Shown in pieces: positions 37,656 through 51,519 of a stretch of DNA of 64,000 nt. The stretch is taken from positions 4,809,476 to 4,873,475 of the forward strand of contig NC_051089.1 in assembly GCF_901709675.1 (NCBI RefSeq), given 5' to 3'. The notes below the pieces were generated by a model, which did not search any database, was not told the origin of the DNA, and saw only the letters and a list, made by a program, of their open reading frames with translations. The DNA comes from Syngnathus acus. Its lineage: Eukaryota > Chordata > Actinopteri > Syngnathiformes > Syngnathidae. Within the stretch, counting starts at the first letter, position 1. Every line of letters starts with the position of its first letter. The position numbers were made by a program, and so were the translations under genes.

Positions 37656-37882
37656 AATGTGTGAATTACCCAAGCCAATTATTATTATTATATATAATAT
37701 ATTTTTTTTGGGGGGGTGGAGTTGTATTGTTTGATGTATATGTTGTTCCCACGGGATGTTGTAATATAGAGAAAAATGTGTGCATTGCCGTTGTCGACAT
37801 TACTGGTTTACTTGATTGTTTTTTGTCTTTGCTTAGTTCTGTGTTATTGAAGTTAAAAAAAACAACAACAAAAAACGGATCA

Positions 37883-37906
37883 GTGTGTGTGTGTGTGTGT
37901 GTGTGT
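37883..37906. repeat. (GT)12 microsatellite
   Basis: Pure GT run shortly before a GTCT/GTCC tetranucleotide tract. Confidence 0.95.
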
Positions 37907-37943
37907 ATGGGGGGGACGATGTCAGAGAACAACATTTCTATAT

Positions 37944-37992
37944 GTCTGTCTGTCTGTCTGTCTGTCCGTCCGTCCGTCCGTCCGTCTCTCTC
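37944..37992. repeat. (GTCT)n(GTCC)n microsatellite
   Basis: GTCT units change to GTCC units midway and end in TCTCTCTCTA. Confidence 0.92.
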
Positions 37993-40515
37993 TATAAGCA
38001 AACCAGGATTAATCTGTTGTAAAATGAATTTTTTTTAAAGCATTCACTTGGGAATCATGCAAACTTCAGGTTGCTTCCTGTAATTATCCCCTGTTCCATT
38101 CCACCTGCTTCACAAGCAAAACTGAAACTCTTAAGCACTATGTTTGGTGAACACAACCACCTTTTTAAATCAAAAAATCTGAATCAAACATTGCTAACTC
38201 ATTGCTGAAGCCAGCCGCAAAGACGCTTTTCTTTTTTTTCCTACGTTGAGCACACAAAAATGAGGTCGGCCCCTTGTGCTCATTTCGAATCATCTCCCTA
38301 ATATGATCTTGGTAAAGTTGCTGCAGGTATGCGGTGGGAGGAACGATAGCCCCGGGGCTCACGGTGCTACACTGCGAGGGCCCCTTCGAGATTACCCATC
38401 ATCCCCTCCAGTCTGGCGGCAGTGGCGTTTTCAAACGCCGTCCCGTCTGAAGTTGCCCTTGGTTCTACATGTGTAGTGGTAATTATGAATGAGGCTGGCT
38501 AAGATCTGTACAAAACCATCAAACGCTGTACAGCTTGCTGCTATTGTAATAAAGATCAATAGGCAGGTGGCGTCAGTGGCGGTTTTATTGAGGAAGAGGT
38601 GGCATACTTCTTCTCTTTACATCCTTCTCTCGCTTTCTGTCTCTCTCTATACGTAGTCAGTGCGGCACATCCCTTTTAATTGCCGTTTGTGATGTGAACT
38701 ACTAAAAAAAAAAAATCACCCTGGGAGATGAAGATAGAGACAGCGGATTAGATTCACTTCAACTTTGTTTGATAGCGAAGGCCAGGAACCCTCGCTAGCA
38801 TTGTGTCGATAAAGAACATATACTCCACTGTATGTGCGAAACTCACAAAAACATGTAAAGGTCACTCCTTAATTGCAACACAACCACTTTTCCCCTCACA
38901 CTTTTTTCTTGTTGTTGAAGCAAAGCAAGCTGAGGTCATCTGACCAGAATGTGGAAGATGTGCAAAAGAAGCTGCAGATCAAACAGAGTTCTGTCTGACA
39001 GGAGGAGATAAAGAGACTGTCAGCATCGCCTCAGAACAAAGCCGCTCCGCTCCGTCCTCGAGCTGCTCCCTCGACGGCGGTGCTGCGCAGAATGGAAAAA
39101 GGTGGGTAAACCAAAATGATGCTTGATACAACAGTCAAGTTTCAAAGTGTTGCATGCATCCATTTTTTGGAGGCTGTTAGCATGACAAGCTACACATCAA
39201 AAGCAAAGATTCCTGTGGATTTGTGCCAAATTCTACATCTTCATCAAATCGTGTTAATTACTTATTTGAGTCACAATGTTAAGGGAATACCAGTAGACGC
39301 AACAAGACCATGAACCAGGCTCGGATTGGGTCATCTGGACATTCTGGCGCAACACCAACCAAACCGTTAGTTCTTTCCGGCCTGTGTTTTTTGTATTTCT
39401 AGGCATGTCAGTCTGTTTTATCTTAACATGGATGAGCCTCAGTGAGTCAATCAAAGCCGTTTGGCATTTAACTGTAAACTTTGCGAGACCTCGTAATCCC
39501 ACCGCATTGTTTTTAATGGCCACTCCAAAATACTTTCCAGGATAATCATTTTATCTGATAAATGAGGATTTCAAACACTCTTATCTGCTGTGCGTTTTTT
39601 TTTTTAATCCTTCCATTCTGTATGGTTGTTTTTAATTGATTCGGCAGCACGGGGGGGCTTTCTTTCCGTGATAATGCGCAGAAGGAGGTCACGATCCTTA
39701 AATGAGGGAATTTCACTGGTGCTGTGTGTTTGCTTCAGTGTGTTTACAGTCCTCCTTTTGCTTTTTCCTCGGCGAAGATCCGCTGTTTGAACACACTCTC
39801 AGTTGATGTCCTACCCCGGGGCTTGGACCAAATCTTGACGTATAAGGATCAAAAACACTGTCAGCGTCGTTCCCTATGTCTTTACATAATTTGGTCATTG
39901 GAGCCGCAGCCATGGAAAGCAGACCGCTGATTATCCAATAATGTTGCGACCGGAAGATGTGAATATATAGTTTATAAAAAACATAAAATGTTCCCGCATC
40001 TGTGTTGTGTTGGGCCGAGATAACGGCTCATCCAATGAGATGGATACTCACCTCTCCAGCGGCGGCTCGAGTCGCAGGCCCGCTGAGGAAAAGCTGCTTA
40101 TTCCGCATGCAGCCTAAGTACAGGTCTCAGGTTTGGGGTGGTTGTAACAGAAACGTGTCTATTTGGGAGGGAATCGGGAGGAAAAGCCGTGAGTGAAACA
40201 GCAAATGGAATTTTTTTACATTTGTCATGCATGTACACCGACATTTATTTACTTTTAAAATTGTAATTCCAATTTTGTTACAACATGGTTCCTCGTAAAG
40301 TTAATGTGTGGTCCACACTTCCTTTGCTCTTTCCAGAGGAATGCTAACATGGATACATCTGAAATCCATCCCTTTGGATGTAGCATATTTCTGCTCAAGA
40401 GAAATATATTTGAAAGTATTATTATATGTATTTTTTAAATATGTTTTTAAAATGGAATTTGAAGCAGACTAGCAATGGATTTTAAACACATCACATTGTG
40501 ATTTTTGATGTAATC

Positions 40516-40660
40516 CGCGAACCGCGATGTAACGAGGGATTACTGTACTTCTTTAATACAGTAAACCCTCGCTAAATCGCGGTTCGATGTAGCGAGGGAT
40601 TACGATACTTCTTTAATACAGTAATCCCTCACTACATCGCGGTTGGTGGATTTCACTATA
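40516..40660. mobile_element. Nested mariner/Tigger-like terminal repeats, 60-base tandem
   Basis: Contains repeated, inverted copies of the end sequence CAGTAATCCCTCGCTACATC and GCGGTTCG, flanked by TA. The stretch 40526-40585 is repeated at 40586-40645 with a few changes, and each unit is itself a palindrome (GATGTAACGAGGGATTACTG against CAGTAAACCCTCGCTAAATC). TA-flanked ends of this kind are seen in TcMar-type DNA transposons of fish. No transposase is present. Confidence 0.6.
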
Positions 40661-43600
40661 CCGCGATAAACGAACCGCGATGGCTGCGAGAGCAGAAGCA
40701 GCCGGGCTCCACCAATCGCACACGTTCACTTAAAACTCCACAAACAAAACAACTATTTAATATTGTGTGTTATTTTTTTCCTTTTTCACTTTTTAGGATA
40801 AATAAAGTATTTTTGCATAACTTTTGTCTGACATGCGTGCATATATCTAGCATGCTAATAATCGTTCGACTGGAATCATGTTCCGAGTCTGTTGGAATCC
40901 CACTTGCCATAGCGTGACATGAGCGCCCTCCCATCTTTCCCACAAACACCTGTCTGGAGGTGAGAGGTCACCCTGTCGGCGCTAATCCCCGACAGTAACC
41001 TGACCAAGCCGAGGGATCGCGGCGGGCGCATATGCGTCGGCGGAGCTAGCCGTCCCTTAATACTCCTGCTAATCGCATTTTAATTGAATTCCGGTGAACA
41101 TGTAAAAAGCTGGTTGAGTTTTGTTATTCCATTTCCCAAACAGATGTCCACAGTTATCCATGTAAAGTGATCTGCTGCTCTGACGTCGTCTGTTTGTACA
41201 AACGGAGTGGCTCATCTGGATGGGAGGGAGGGTAGAGCGTGACAATATTGCTTTTTCGGCGGGTGAATTCTATCAGTCCCAAAATTTCACATAGCTTCCC
41301 ATGTTGGCATGTTTATGCTTGCTATCGTGCTGCTATGCTTGACCGAGCTGTGAAGGACTCATATTAGCGCTCTGCAGGGTTTTTATGCTGTCTTCTCTGC
41401 AGCCGTGTCCACACTATTCACGGCCATGCTTGTTTGGACTGTCGGAAGAGAGTGAAAATCCACACTACAATGGATCCCAGCACGTCTAGAAAACTGTGAC
41501 AGAAGTGGCACAAATAGTGTAACACTGAATTTATTTGAAGATTTTGTAAAGATGACCTTTAACACAAGGATGGGTCCATAAAATTTTGATGCGGTTCCAG
41601 AATGCCTGCTATTGTAGCCTACTACCTAGCTAGAAAACAAATGAATGAAATACAGCAATATCATGCAACAAAATGTTTTCCCTTTTAACAAATTAATTGA
41701 GTCTGTGTGTTTGGGTCATAATGGAATTCCCCCAATCCCCAGAATAAAAATGGCATCTTACATCACCATCTATGAACCAGGAAGTAGCCTGCTAACTAGC
41801 AAAGGTGACAGATGGACTATTCTGCCCCAGATAGATAAATTCTCACTATTCAAACTGCATAGTTCGAAAGATGTTATGTAGTGTTAGTCCGGATAGCTTT
41901 AAATGTCAAAGCTTGTGGTAAAGATGGCGACCTTGATGATCTCATCTGTAATTGATTCAATATAGCAATAGCTAAGCCTAATTGTGTCACTACGGTGTTG
42001 GTATTCCAGACACATGCCTTCTGCATGTCTGATTAACCACCTTGAGCTAAATGTTTGCTGTCTCCATCCCACTTGCTTGTTACGTAGCGCCACTCTGTTA
42101 TTAGAGCCACTTGGCTCTTTGAGGAAAACAAAATTCAAACACCGACGCCTCATTTGATCGTTCAGCCCTCATTTGAAGTGCCTTGGAAATAACTGCGGCC
42201 GGCGTGCGCGTGTTGCGAAGCCCTAATTGCCGCACCGTTACCCAGACCTGTGATTCGACTTTAACAGACGTGAGAAGCAAAACAAATCTTTTTCTTTTCG
42301 CCCAAACAAAGCTGACAGTTGCTTTGCGTTCGCAGGCGGGCATTTTAGATCTCCCCCCGCCACCCCAACACCGTCTCTCTCTCTCGCAGCTGTCACACGA
42401 GCCTGTTGGACATCCTGGATCCCGAACACACAAACCAGAAGAGATTAGTGTGCCATGTCGACCCACTGCTTCCGCAGATGGCACGGATGCTTTTAGCCGA
42501 CTCCCCGTAGACACACACTCATTGATCTTTCATACTAAACTCCTCGCAGCAGGACTCTTGATACTGTTTTATTCATCGTTCTGGCATTTACTCACCGGGC
42601 CAATAAAGTTTGACATGTGTGGGTTTTAGCTGTAGGGGGCACTGTGGTTTCTATGCATCGTGCTATCCTTAAATCCCCCTGCAGTCAGATCTGTCATATG
42701 CAGTTAAAAATCTCCCCCGACTGGCCTTCTTTCAGGTCCAAATGCCAGCCATAATTCACCAGTGTAGTCTCTCACCTTGACGCACACCCTGTAAATGTGT
42801 AAAACATTCCACTGGGATTTCCTTCCATTTTAATAACCCAATATTTTCAGTTTATTTTTCCCAGACGGTACAGAGGGGAGAAATTTGGACAGTATCAGTT
42901 ACTAATTTTTAAAGATCTGAGATGACTAGTCGAGAAAGCTCTTCCAAAACCAACACTGGGGACAAGGCTTTTTTTTTTTTTTTTTTACAGGGGGGTTGCT
43001 GGGTGAGTTTTAGTGTTTGGTTTCTGTTTTCCGGGAATCTGCAGCAATCGGTTGGGCGGTGGTGGATAAAAATTCACTGCTGGCAGGCATCCACAAGATT
43101 ACCTGTGTCAGGTGATAGCATACTAATTAGCCTGGAACAAAGTAGCGTTGACATTTCACAGACACACCAGAAAAAGTCTTCTTTGCTTTCCTAACAGACT
43201 CGCCCTCTGCTTTTGGCCTCTAGGGGGAGCTTAGCCCACTTTTTATTGCACTGGCAAGTGTTGAGATGGGTGTTTGTGGAAGAAGTATGGATTTATGACT
43301 GTGACCTGAGTTGAGCAGCTCTCTGGGGTTCCAACCTGGGTGAACAGTGGTTTTCAGAACCACGTACTATACATGCCCTGTTGCTGGGCGTTAGTCCTGA
43401 AGAGCACATTATACTCCACAGTCGCTTTGCTGCCGAGCTGCATTATTTTTTCTATTGCTGTAGCCTTTCAATTGAAATTATCTTACCATGGACCGACCGT
43501 AACAAGCTTCCACTGATCGCATTTAAAAATATACTGACTATCCAATGAATTAGATTAAGAACCGCTTATTGGCATGTGTGATCTGTGCTGTTGTGAGTAC

Positions 43601-45779
43601 GTGTGTGTGTATTTAGAAGTAGACAGGACTCTTTATCACTGTGTCTCAGTCCGGTGCTACAAAACTGAATGACATATAACCCAGTGGAGCACTCATTAGA
43701 TCCTATGTTTCACAAGCCGAGCAAGGACTGTAAATCTCTCAAACCTCGAGCATGTTGTTTTAACTGGCTGTAACAAGCTGGTCTCTGTCTACATTACCAC
43801 AGTTTAAAAGTGAATGCCGTGTCGTTTTTGGCAACTTGGGGGAATAAAATGTGACCGATACTGGAACCTAATAGTGTTACAGAGAAAACCACAAGACGAT
43901 TAAGATTTGATGTATTTGAAGATATAGTGGAAGACTAAACGCAATCTGTTTGGGCATGTCGGTCAACCTCGGCTTTGGTCGGATTTTGAGGCATAAAAAT
44001 AAAATAATGAACATTAAAATAATTAATTGTATAGTCAAATAAAAAAATGACTGATTGGTTTAAAATGTCACTTATGAGCATTCTTACATGTCACTCAAGT
44101 GTGAAAGAAGCTAGCCAATGCTAACAGTAAAACGCTAGCAAATATCGGAGAATGTTTAGCAAAGAACATAGTTCACCATTTAATGCTCGCTGAACTGAGG
44201 TCATATTTCGTAACGCGTAATAACTAACACCCAATTTATGCTTGTTCTTTCCACCAATGAACCTGGAGTTGAACTTCCAAGCTGAAGTTCCACCCTATTT
44301 TTGAAACCCTATTTTTGACGCCTAGACTCACAGAAGCACTGCCAAACATACATTTATGTCTTCTGCAAACGCAGAACAACCAAGTCGAGTATTTTACAGG
44401 TTTCTCCCAGCGGCTCCTAAATCAGATCTAAGGCCTTCCTATCCCATCCCACGTGTAACTCCCAACTCTTTTGTTTGCTCATATTTTCCTTTTCCTCTGC
44501 AGATCGCCTCGCTGCGACCGTGTAATAAAGCGCGACGGGCCTGCTGTGACCAGATCAGATGTGCGCTCCTGATTATGAAACTCCCTTTTAGTCACTAACA
44601 GACATGGTAATAAATGTGTCCATAAATTGAATTTGGGGCAGGAGCGGGAATATCTAAAGCAGTATTTGGACTGATTGTCTCCAGCCGACATGGCAGCGCT
44701 TCAGTGGGATTCTGGGGAGAAACTGATCCCACCGTAGTGCGGTTGGAAGGTTGAGTGGAGGGTGGAGAGTTTTTTTTTTGTGTGTGTGTGAGGGAGGTTT
44801 GATGCCCGGCCAAGTGAAATAAAGAGTACTTTATTGCTATTGAGAAAATCATTTGATTGGGTTTGCTCAAATAAAAAGATGAAAAGTGGTGCACATGTGC
44901 TGGTGTCACTGTGTGCTTGCGTGGATTTTAAATACAGTGCAACACACTTTGAGGATTATAAAAAACACCCCAAGCCTTAAAATAACAGCTTTTGTTGAAA
45001 TGGTGTTCACAAAAAAGTGAATAGTTAGACAAAACTTGGACATAGTTTTTAAAGTAACACAGCCAAAGATAATTTGTCGTCAAAACAAGATGCTAACATA
45101 TTAAGAGATGACGATGTGATATTGTCCCACCACATATTTGTAAAACGAGGTCTCGCTCCTAATAAACACATCTCGAGTCGATTAAAAAAAGCAGTCTCAA
45201 CCGTTTTTTGGTTATCTTGGTCGTAATAGACACATCTCAGGAACACGTACCGATGCACACAATTTCGGCAGCAAGATGTTCCACTCTCCCTAATCCAGCA
45301 GAACTCCCTTTACACCTCATCTCGTCCTGTGCTAACACAAACCTCCTCTTATGTGGCTACCCTTCTTCCCCCCTTCCACCCACCATCACCGTCCACATCG
45401 CTGACGAGGGAGCCCATACTTCCACTCCTCCGGCCGCCTTCTGCCAAGATTTATTAGCCGCCTCAACCGAAATGTCATTTTCACCATGTTGGTTTTTGAA
45501 AGGGAATTTTTTTCTTTTCTTTTGGGGGTGGGTGTGAGAGGTGTTTTGGACTCGCTCCCTTCAACATCACTCACCCCACAAACCAGTAGAGACTGCCTTT
45601 TGATTTATCCTGCTCTCTGTTTTTTTACTGCGAGAAAAGAGGGTGTAACATTTGTAAGAATAACAGTGAGACTGCAAGAAGATAAAGACCTCGCAGGTGG
45701 TGGTATTTCAATAGGCCGAGGTCATCTGTAATTTCGGGGAAAGAACCTTAGTTACACAATCAACACTTGTTATCCACTA

Positions 45780-46090
45780 AGTTACTGTGCACTCATTCAG
45801 CCATGAATTATAATTATGATGGAATGACAATTAAGAACGATTTCCTCTCTGACTTGCCAGACGCAGGGTGTACAACGTTGTTTTAGTGTAAGACTATAAT
45901 TAGAATGAATTACGCCGTAACAACACACACACCGTCAACAATCTGCTTGGCGTGTTAGCCACAGGCAAACTTTTCCGCACTAATCCTGGCAGACCAGATA
46001 ATGCTTTCCATGATATAAGAGTAGGTGGGGGAATAAACATACCTTATAAAACCCAGGAAATTGCCCGTAATAGAAGAGATGTGCCATTCT
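45780..46090. promoter_or_regulatory. Candidate conserved non-coding tract
   Basis: Includes GAATTATAATTATGATGG, ACTATAATTAGAATGAATTA and CAATTAAGAACG: several ATTA cores in unique sequence. Confidence 0.25.
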
Positions 46091-46794
46091 GTGGTAGCAG
46101 CCAGGAGAGGCGTAGACTTCAAGGAGACAAACACACACAGTTAATCACAGTATTTGAAAAGACACAAACAGGACGCTTGCAAAACACACAGCAAGGAAAA
46201 TTAAAACCAATTAGGCAAATTTAATCTTAAAGCCAAACGCTGCGCCAAGACCGTTGAGCGTGGCCATTAAGTTGTAAAGTTTTTAACGAGAACAAGCGAG
46301 TTCTAAACTGGGGTCTGACTCATTTATGACACGGTTGAGTAACCTTCCAGACCCGTTGTGAAAATGCGGCCCAAATGATAGGTCTGGCAAACACATGTTG
46401 AAGTGTGACCCTCGGTGATTGCGTTATGTGTCGCACCAGGATGACAAGTTGTGGCGTACCCTTGTGACTGGCCACTCTGAAAATACACACCATACAACCA
46501 ACATTGCTTAAAGGTTGGTTTGAGCTTTGTAGCTTGGCGTTAGCATATAGCATAGATATGGTGTTTCTTCGTAGTTACGTAGTATAGGCACCCGATTCAG
46601 TCGGAAGGAACTAAAAATGATTAACTTTTTTTGTTTAGTACTGTAGCTTGGCATTCCTTAGCTCAGTGGTTCTATGTACAGAGAACACATTTGTTTCAAA
46701 AATGAAAATGGCGCCATCAATACTAAACCTTACTCCAGGCCACGTCTAAAATTGACACAGGTCCAGCCCAACATCTTTCAATCGTAAATATATT

Positions 46795-46946
46795 AACAGA
46801 GGGCATCAAGAGCTTTGAATGATTGTACTGTTTTTTTCTTCAGTTTTTGTTCTTTTAATATCCTACCGGCAACAGAGGGCATCAAGAGCTTTGAATGATT
46901 GTACTGTTTTTTTCTTTAGTTTTTGTTTTTTTAATATCCTACCGGA
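46795..46946. repeat. 76-base tandem duplication
   Basis: Two head-to-tail copies, 46795-46870 and 46871-46946. Both begin AACAGAGGGCATCAAGAGCT and end at ATATCCTACCGG, differing at only about three positions. The near identity points to a recent duplication. The unit has no coding or structural signature that I recognise. Confidence 0.9.
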
Positions 46947-47756
46947 AAACATTAGCGACGACCATGAACAATCAGCAACAAGTTTTCTCAAGCCATCAGC
47001 TGCCCGTTGAGCTGATTGAAACACACGTCTACAAATCCAGCAGCAATTACAACTCCCAGGAACCTTTGGTACTGCTCACATTTTTTTTCAGAAGAAAGAG
47101 CTGTGTTTACCATGCCATAGTTTCTCATTTTTCATGCGCTCTTCCCACAAAACAAATACTGGTTAGTGCACCATTGGCTGCTGCGACGTTCATATTTATT
47201 GTACCACTTAAACGTTACAAAAGTGGAGACACGATAATAGAATCCAGATTCGGCCTTTATTTAATTTGTAGCTCTGCTCAGAGTCATCTCGTTTTAGATT
47301 GCCGCTCATGTCACGGGGTTACATCGTGTTGACTCTCAGTCATCTGGATGTGCTTTTGCTGTCCTCAACTCTGCACACTCCTTATCTACATCATTGCCTC
47401 ACCACAACCTCACCATCATGTGGTTCGGCGGCTTTTTTCACTCGGCATTTATCGTTTTTGTATTCAAATGATTTACAAAACTATTTTGGGTGTTTTTGTT
47501 TTTTGTAAATTGTCTTTGGAATTTTGCCAAGGATACAACTAGTCTCTCTTGTCTTGCCATTAATTGACTTGGGTGTTGTCGTTTCGTTGTTGAATAAAAT
47601 TCACGTTAAAAATTGGTTTCGTTCCGAGCAGACCTCGATCTGACCCCGGCAAGCATCTCTGGTCAACCTTTAACCCTTCTGTTATATTTGTTTGATGCAC
47701 CCAAAATGTTTGGGGAAGATTTAACCTATTGTGTTTTTAAAAATAACAAACAAACA

Positions 47757-47830
47757 AACTAATAAATAAATAAATAAGTAAATACATACATACATACATA
47801 CATACATACATACATAAATAAATAAATAAA
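47757..47830. repeat. (AAAT)n(ACAT)n(AAAT)n microsatellite
   Basis: Compound tetranucleotide tract with ACAT units in the centre and AAAT units on both sides. Confidence 0.92.
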
Positions 47831-48649
47831 TTTAAAACAAACTAAGGCTAAAATGTGGTCAGGGATGGTATGGGGCACTGGGGGAGGTCTTGAAAGGGAT
47901 TAGGTTGGCTACTGAGAAACACCTGTCTATCACTGACTGATCCCCCCTCGCCAAGCCCCCAGCCCCCCATGATGGATTCCCCCCGTCATAACTTCCTCCT
48001 TGCTATTCCCCATTAATGCAAATGTTTTTTGCCTGTATTGTTTCACTCTGCATGTCTGGCATTCTGTAGGCGCGGGTGGGTGGTGCAGGAAGCGGGTGAT
48101 AATAAAAGGGAGTGGAGGGGGCTGGTGGTGGCTTGGATGACCAGCTGTGTGCCAGCTGCATGTGAAGGAAGCTTCGAGTGGCGTATAAAAATGACGCCAC
48201 ACTCGGATAACAAAGTGGCCGTATCAATGCACATTTATTCCAAGATGCGGACAGTTATTGTTTCCGCCACGTCGTCCTCTTTATGTCACTACGTGTGACA
48301 CAAGGAAGCAAACAAGTCATTAGAGCACCGGTCGACTGGTCTAATCTGGACACTCCGCCGGATGCCGCTCCACGCCGATATGAACAATTAGCGAGCAAGA
48401 CCTTTAAGCATGGCCATCTGAGTTGTGGGCCAGTTCGTGCATATGCCCGTAATTCACTCTGACATTTAATCTCCTCACTTGTCACACTCTTTATTGTGTA
48501 TTACCATAATATAAACACTAATGATGAAGTTATAATCAAATGGGAAGCGTTGTAATCTTTTCAGGTCCGTCCCGCCCCTTCGCTAACGTCCACTGGTTGA
48601 ACCTGTGGGAGACAGCTGACAAGTGCGAGGCTGTAGTCCCATAGGGTGG

Positions 48650-48990
48650 GGGTGGGGGGGTCTTTCAAAGTCAACTCTGGGGAAATGGATGACAGTTACA
48701 CGAGCCTCCAGCCAATTAAGTGTCATCCTAGCTGTTGCTTTAACTCGATGACCTTACCTCTCCTCGCTGCTTTGTCTTATCATTTTTGGAAGTCGACGGC
48801 CTCATCTGTGTATGTAAAGTGGGCCACTGACCTTCAGGAAAGTGGGGGCGCAAATGTCAAAGTTCATCCGCTCTATATTTATTTCCATAGCAAATATGCC
48901 GAGTGGGCAAGTCTTTTGCGCAATTGAGCGGGAGCGATGTGTTATTACGTCCAATTATGCCTCAATCTCCTTCTCTATCTACCTGTAAAA
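48650..48990. promoter_or_regulatory. Candidate conserved non-coding tract
   Basis: Has CCAATTAAGTGTCATCC, ATTTATTTCCATAGCAAATA, TGCGCAATTGAGCGGGAG and TTATTACGTCCAATTATGCC. This density of distinct, non-repetitive motifs over 300 bases is typical of deeply conserved developmental elements. It lies 6 kb from the irx3 3' end. Confidence 0.33.
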
Positions 48991-50799
48991 TGACATTAGA
49001 TATGCTTTTTTTCATGCGCTTTTACACAAGGGGGGCAGGGCACCATCCCCAGATGGCTCCCTTGGGGGCTTTAGGTTAATACAGACGCCCCTTAAGTCAA
49101 CTGCTAATTGAGCATGTTCACAGATCGGAAAAAGCGACATATATTTCCTCGAGAAATATGAACCAGTTTCGTTCTTTGAGGTGCCCACGAGGAATGGACA
49201 CCTCTGTTTTTGCATGATATTGAAAACACGAGGGTAACATTGAAGAGTCATTAAACACAATGGCCATTATTTTTGTGCCCAGCTCTAGTTTAGCATTAGG
49301 CGTGCTCGTAATTTGTAATTGTATTGTATATGTTGGTAGTTTTTACCAACTTAAAAGGACTTAAAAGGGTGGTTAGCGCCGTTGTGGGCATAAACACAGC
49401 TGACTTGATTCGCCATCAATCGAGGCAGCTCCTTTTTAAATCTATAGATTAAGTCGGATGTTAAATTGGCTTGCGAGATCACAGATCTGTGAAATGACTG
49501 CTTGGAGATTGACTTCGCTCCGCCCTCGTCGCTGTACCGTGGCGAACCATTCAATGAATTGATTTCTGCAATGAATCAAAGTGCTCAATGTGCGCTGTTG
49601 TCTTATTTATGAATGACACTGATCACACATTCCCGCGGAGCACCAAAACTGTCTGCCTGTGACCCGATCAAATTCCTCAAAATTGGTTACTCTGACAAAA
49701 TTTAGATATATTTCCAGTTTAGATAAATGTCCGAGTCAAAAATATCAAGTGTGGCATATCAAAGGCCTCACCCTCTGTACGCCGGAAAGCAATGCATTGT
49801 AAATTCTACACCCAAATACCTGAACAAGTCTTGCAGTAGCATCAAAGTGACCTTCCTCTTTTTGTGCCATTTCTAAAACTTTTTTTTTCCAGTCGTTATA
49901 TTTATTTTATTTACATTTCTTCAAAAATGCATTCTGAACACTCTTCCTCGACTGTGTTCTATCATAAAAATGCTGTTTCATTGTTATTGAAATCTCAATT
50001 GTTTACACTGAATAAATGAAACAAGTCAAACATTAAGCGACATTAATCTATAAACTTCAGTTCCACATTAAACTTTGTTTTTATACAAATGAGATTGTCT
50101 GAGTAAGAACTAGCTATGAATTAACTCTTTAAAAAATATTCCATTTGCTTTTTAACATTATTCTATTCAACCTGAAAAATAAATTCACTACATTCTATAA
50201 GTTAGAAATGATTACAACCATTGTGTTTTTAACGGTTTGAAGCCATCTCACCTGCTCTTATCGAGCGCGGTGATGTCACATTGTGTGTGTGAGTTTGCTT
50301 GTAGCAGCCAAGCGTACACAAGTGCCCGGGTGGTGTCGCAATACACGAATACCATGCTATCAGCAACTATCCATGTTTGAATGAATGCCGGTGCGGTTGC
50401 AACATACATAACGTCATGATAAGTTTGATGTGTCCACTTCTTCTAGAAGCTTCTGTTGTTTGGCTGATAAGGCGATTGCAGCTCCTCCGGCCGGCCGAAT
50501 AACTTCCTCTACACGCTTTGAGCCCGCCTGAACTGAACTACCTCTGGAGAACAATGATTAGCCAGCCAAGCTGTTTGGATACACATTCCTGCCTCGTTCA
50601 AGACTTTCCCAGTCGTTCCTCAAAGGTGCTTGAATATGTGGGAAAACATCACAACTGAGACAAAATCAATTGGAAACAATCTTTGGAATGGAAACACGAT
50701 AGACAGATTAGAGAGAAAGATCGACAGACAGACAGACCGATTAATCGATGTATTGATAGGTCCGGCCCCTCCTCCTGCGCAAAACCCTCATAATAAGAA

Positions 50800-51400
50800 G
50801 TGGGTGAAGACTCTTGATTAAAGTCTATTAATCACTCTGGAGGAGTCGGTTCATCGGCTCACCCTCCGGCGAGGGTCCCCAATCAATCAAAGGGGGCTGC
50901 TAATGCATTCATGGGAGATGTAAGACAGGACTTGTTTGACAGTGTTCCTGAGCAGAATTTATTTAGCAAGTCCTGCAAAGGCCTGAGTACGCCTACTCCA
51001 GACTCTATGCCATCTGCCTGCGAATCAAAGAGCACTCGTCCTTCAAACCTATGAAGTCCGTACAAATATTAGCAATGTGTCAAAATATGTCCTCTCATTA
51101 ACGCAGATGGGCGAAAGCCGAGGGATCGGCATTTGCCAGGGAGGCTCCGAGTGTCGTACAAGGCCTCCGCTGTGTCGGCCCGTGTCAAGACATCACTCCC
51201 TCGCCATCCTCTCGGCGGCCGGAGAAAATGCGTCTTATTAGTTGACACCGGGCGGTGAAATTCCGTGCTACACCGCCGACTAATGTACAAAGCTGAGAAA
51301 GAGCAGGGCCCCTGGATTTGGTGGGCCCCTGACAGTGACGCGTGAGCTGGGTGAGGCCCTCTGAGATAAGACATTGAGCATGTTGAGATCGGGACGTTTG
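50800..51400. promoter_or_regulatory. Candidate conserved non-coding tract
   Basis: Unique sequence with AGTCTATTAATCACTC, a TCF/LEF-like ATCAAAGG at 50886-50893, GGCTGCTAATGCATTCATGG and CGTCTTATTAGTTGACACC. It is 4 kb downstream of irx3 and has no coding signature. Confidence 0.33.
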
Positions 51401-51482
51401 CTTAAAAATCTAATTTGCATCATCCACAGAGCTAATTAAAAAGTTAGATCAGACAGAATACCTTCAGACGAATAATGTTGGA

Positions 51483-51519
51483 ACACACACACTCACACAC
51501 ACACACACATACACACACA
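51483..51519. repeat. Imperfect CA microsatellite
   Basis: CA run interrupted by single T substitutions. Confidence 0.9.

Noticed and set aside
44278-44325. CCCTATTTTTGAAACCCTATT motif similar to the telomere-like array spacer
   Set aside because: Only two units and diverged; too little to link to the arrays at 34-37 kb.
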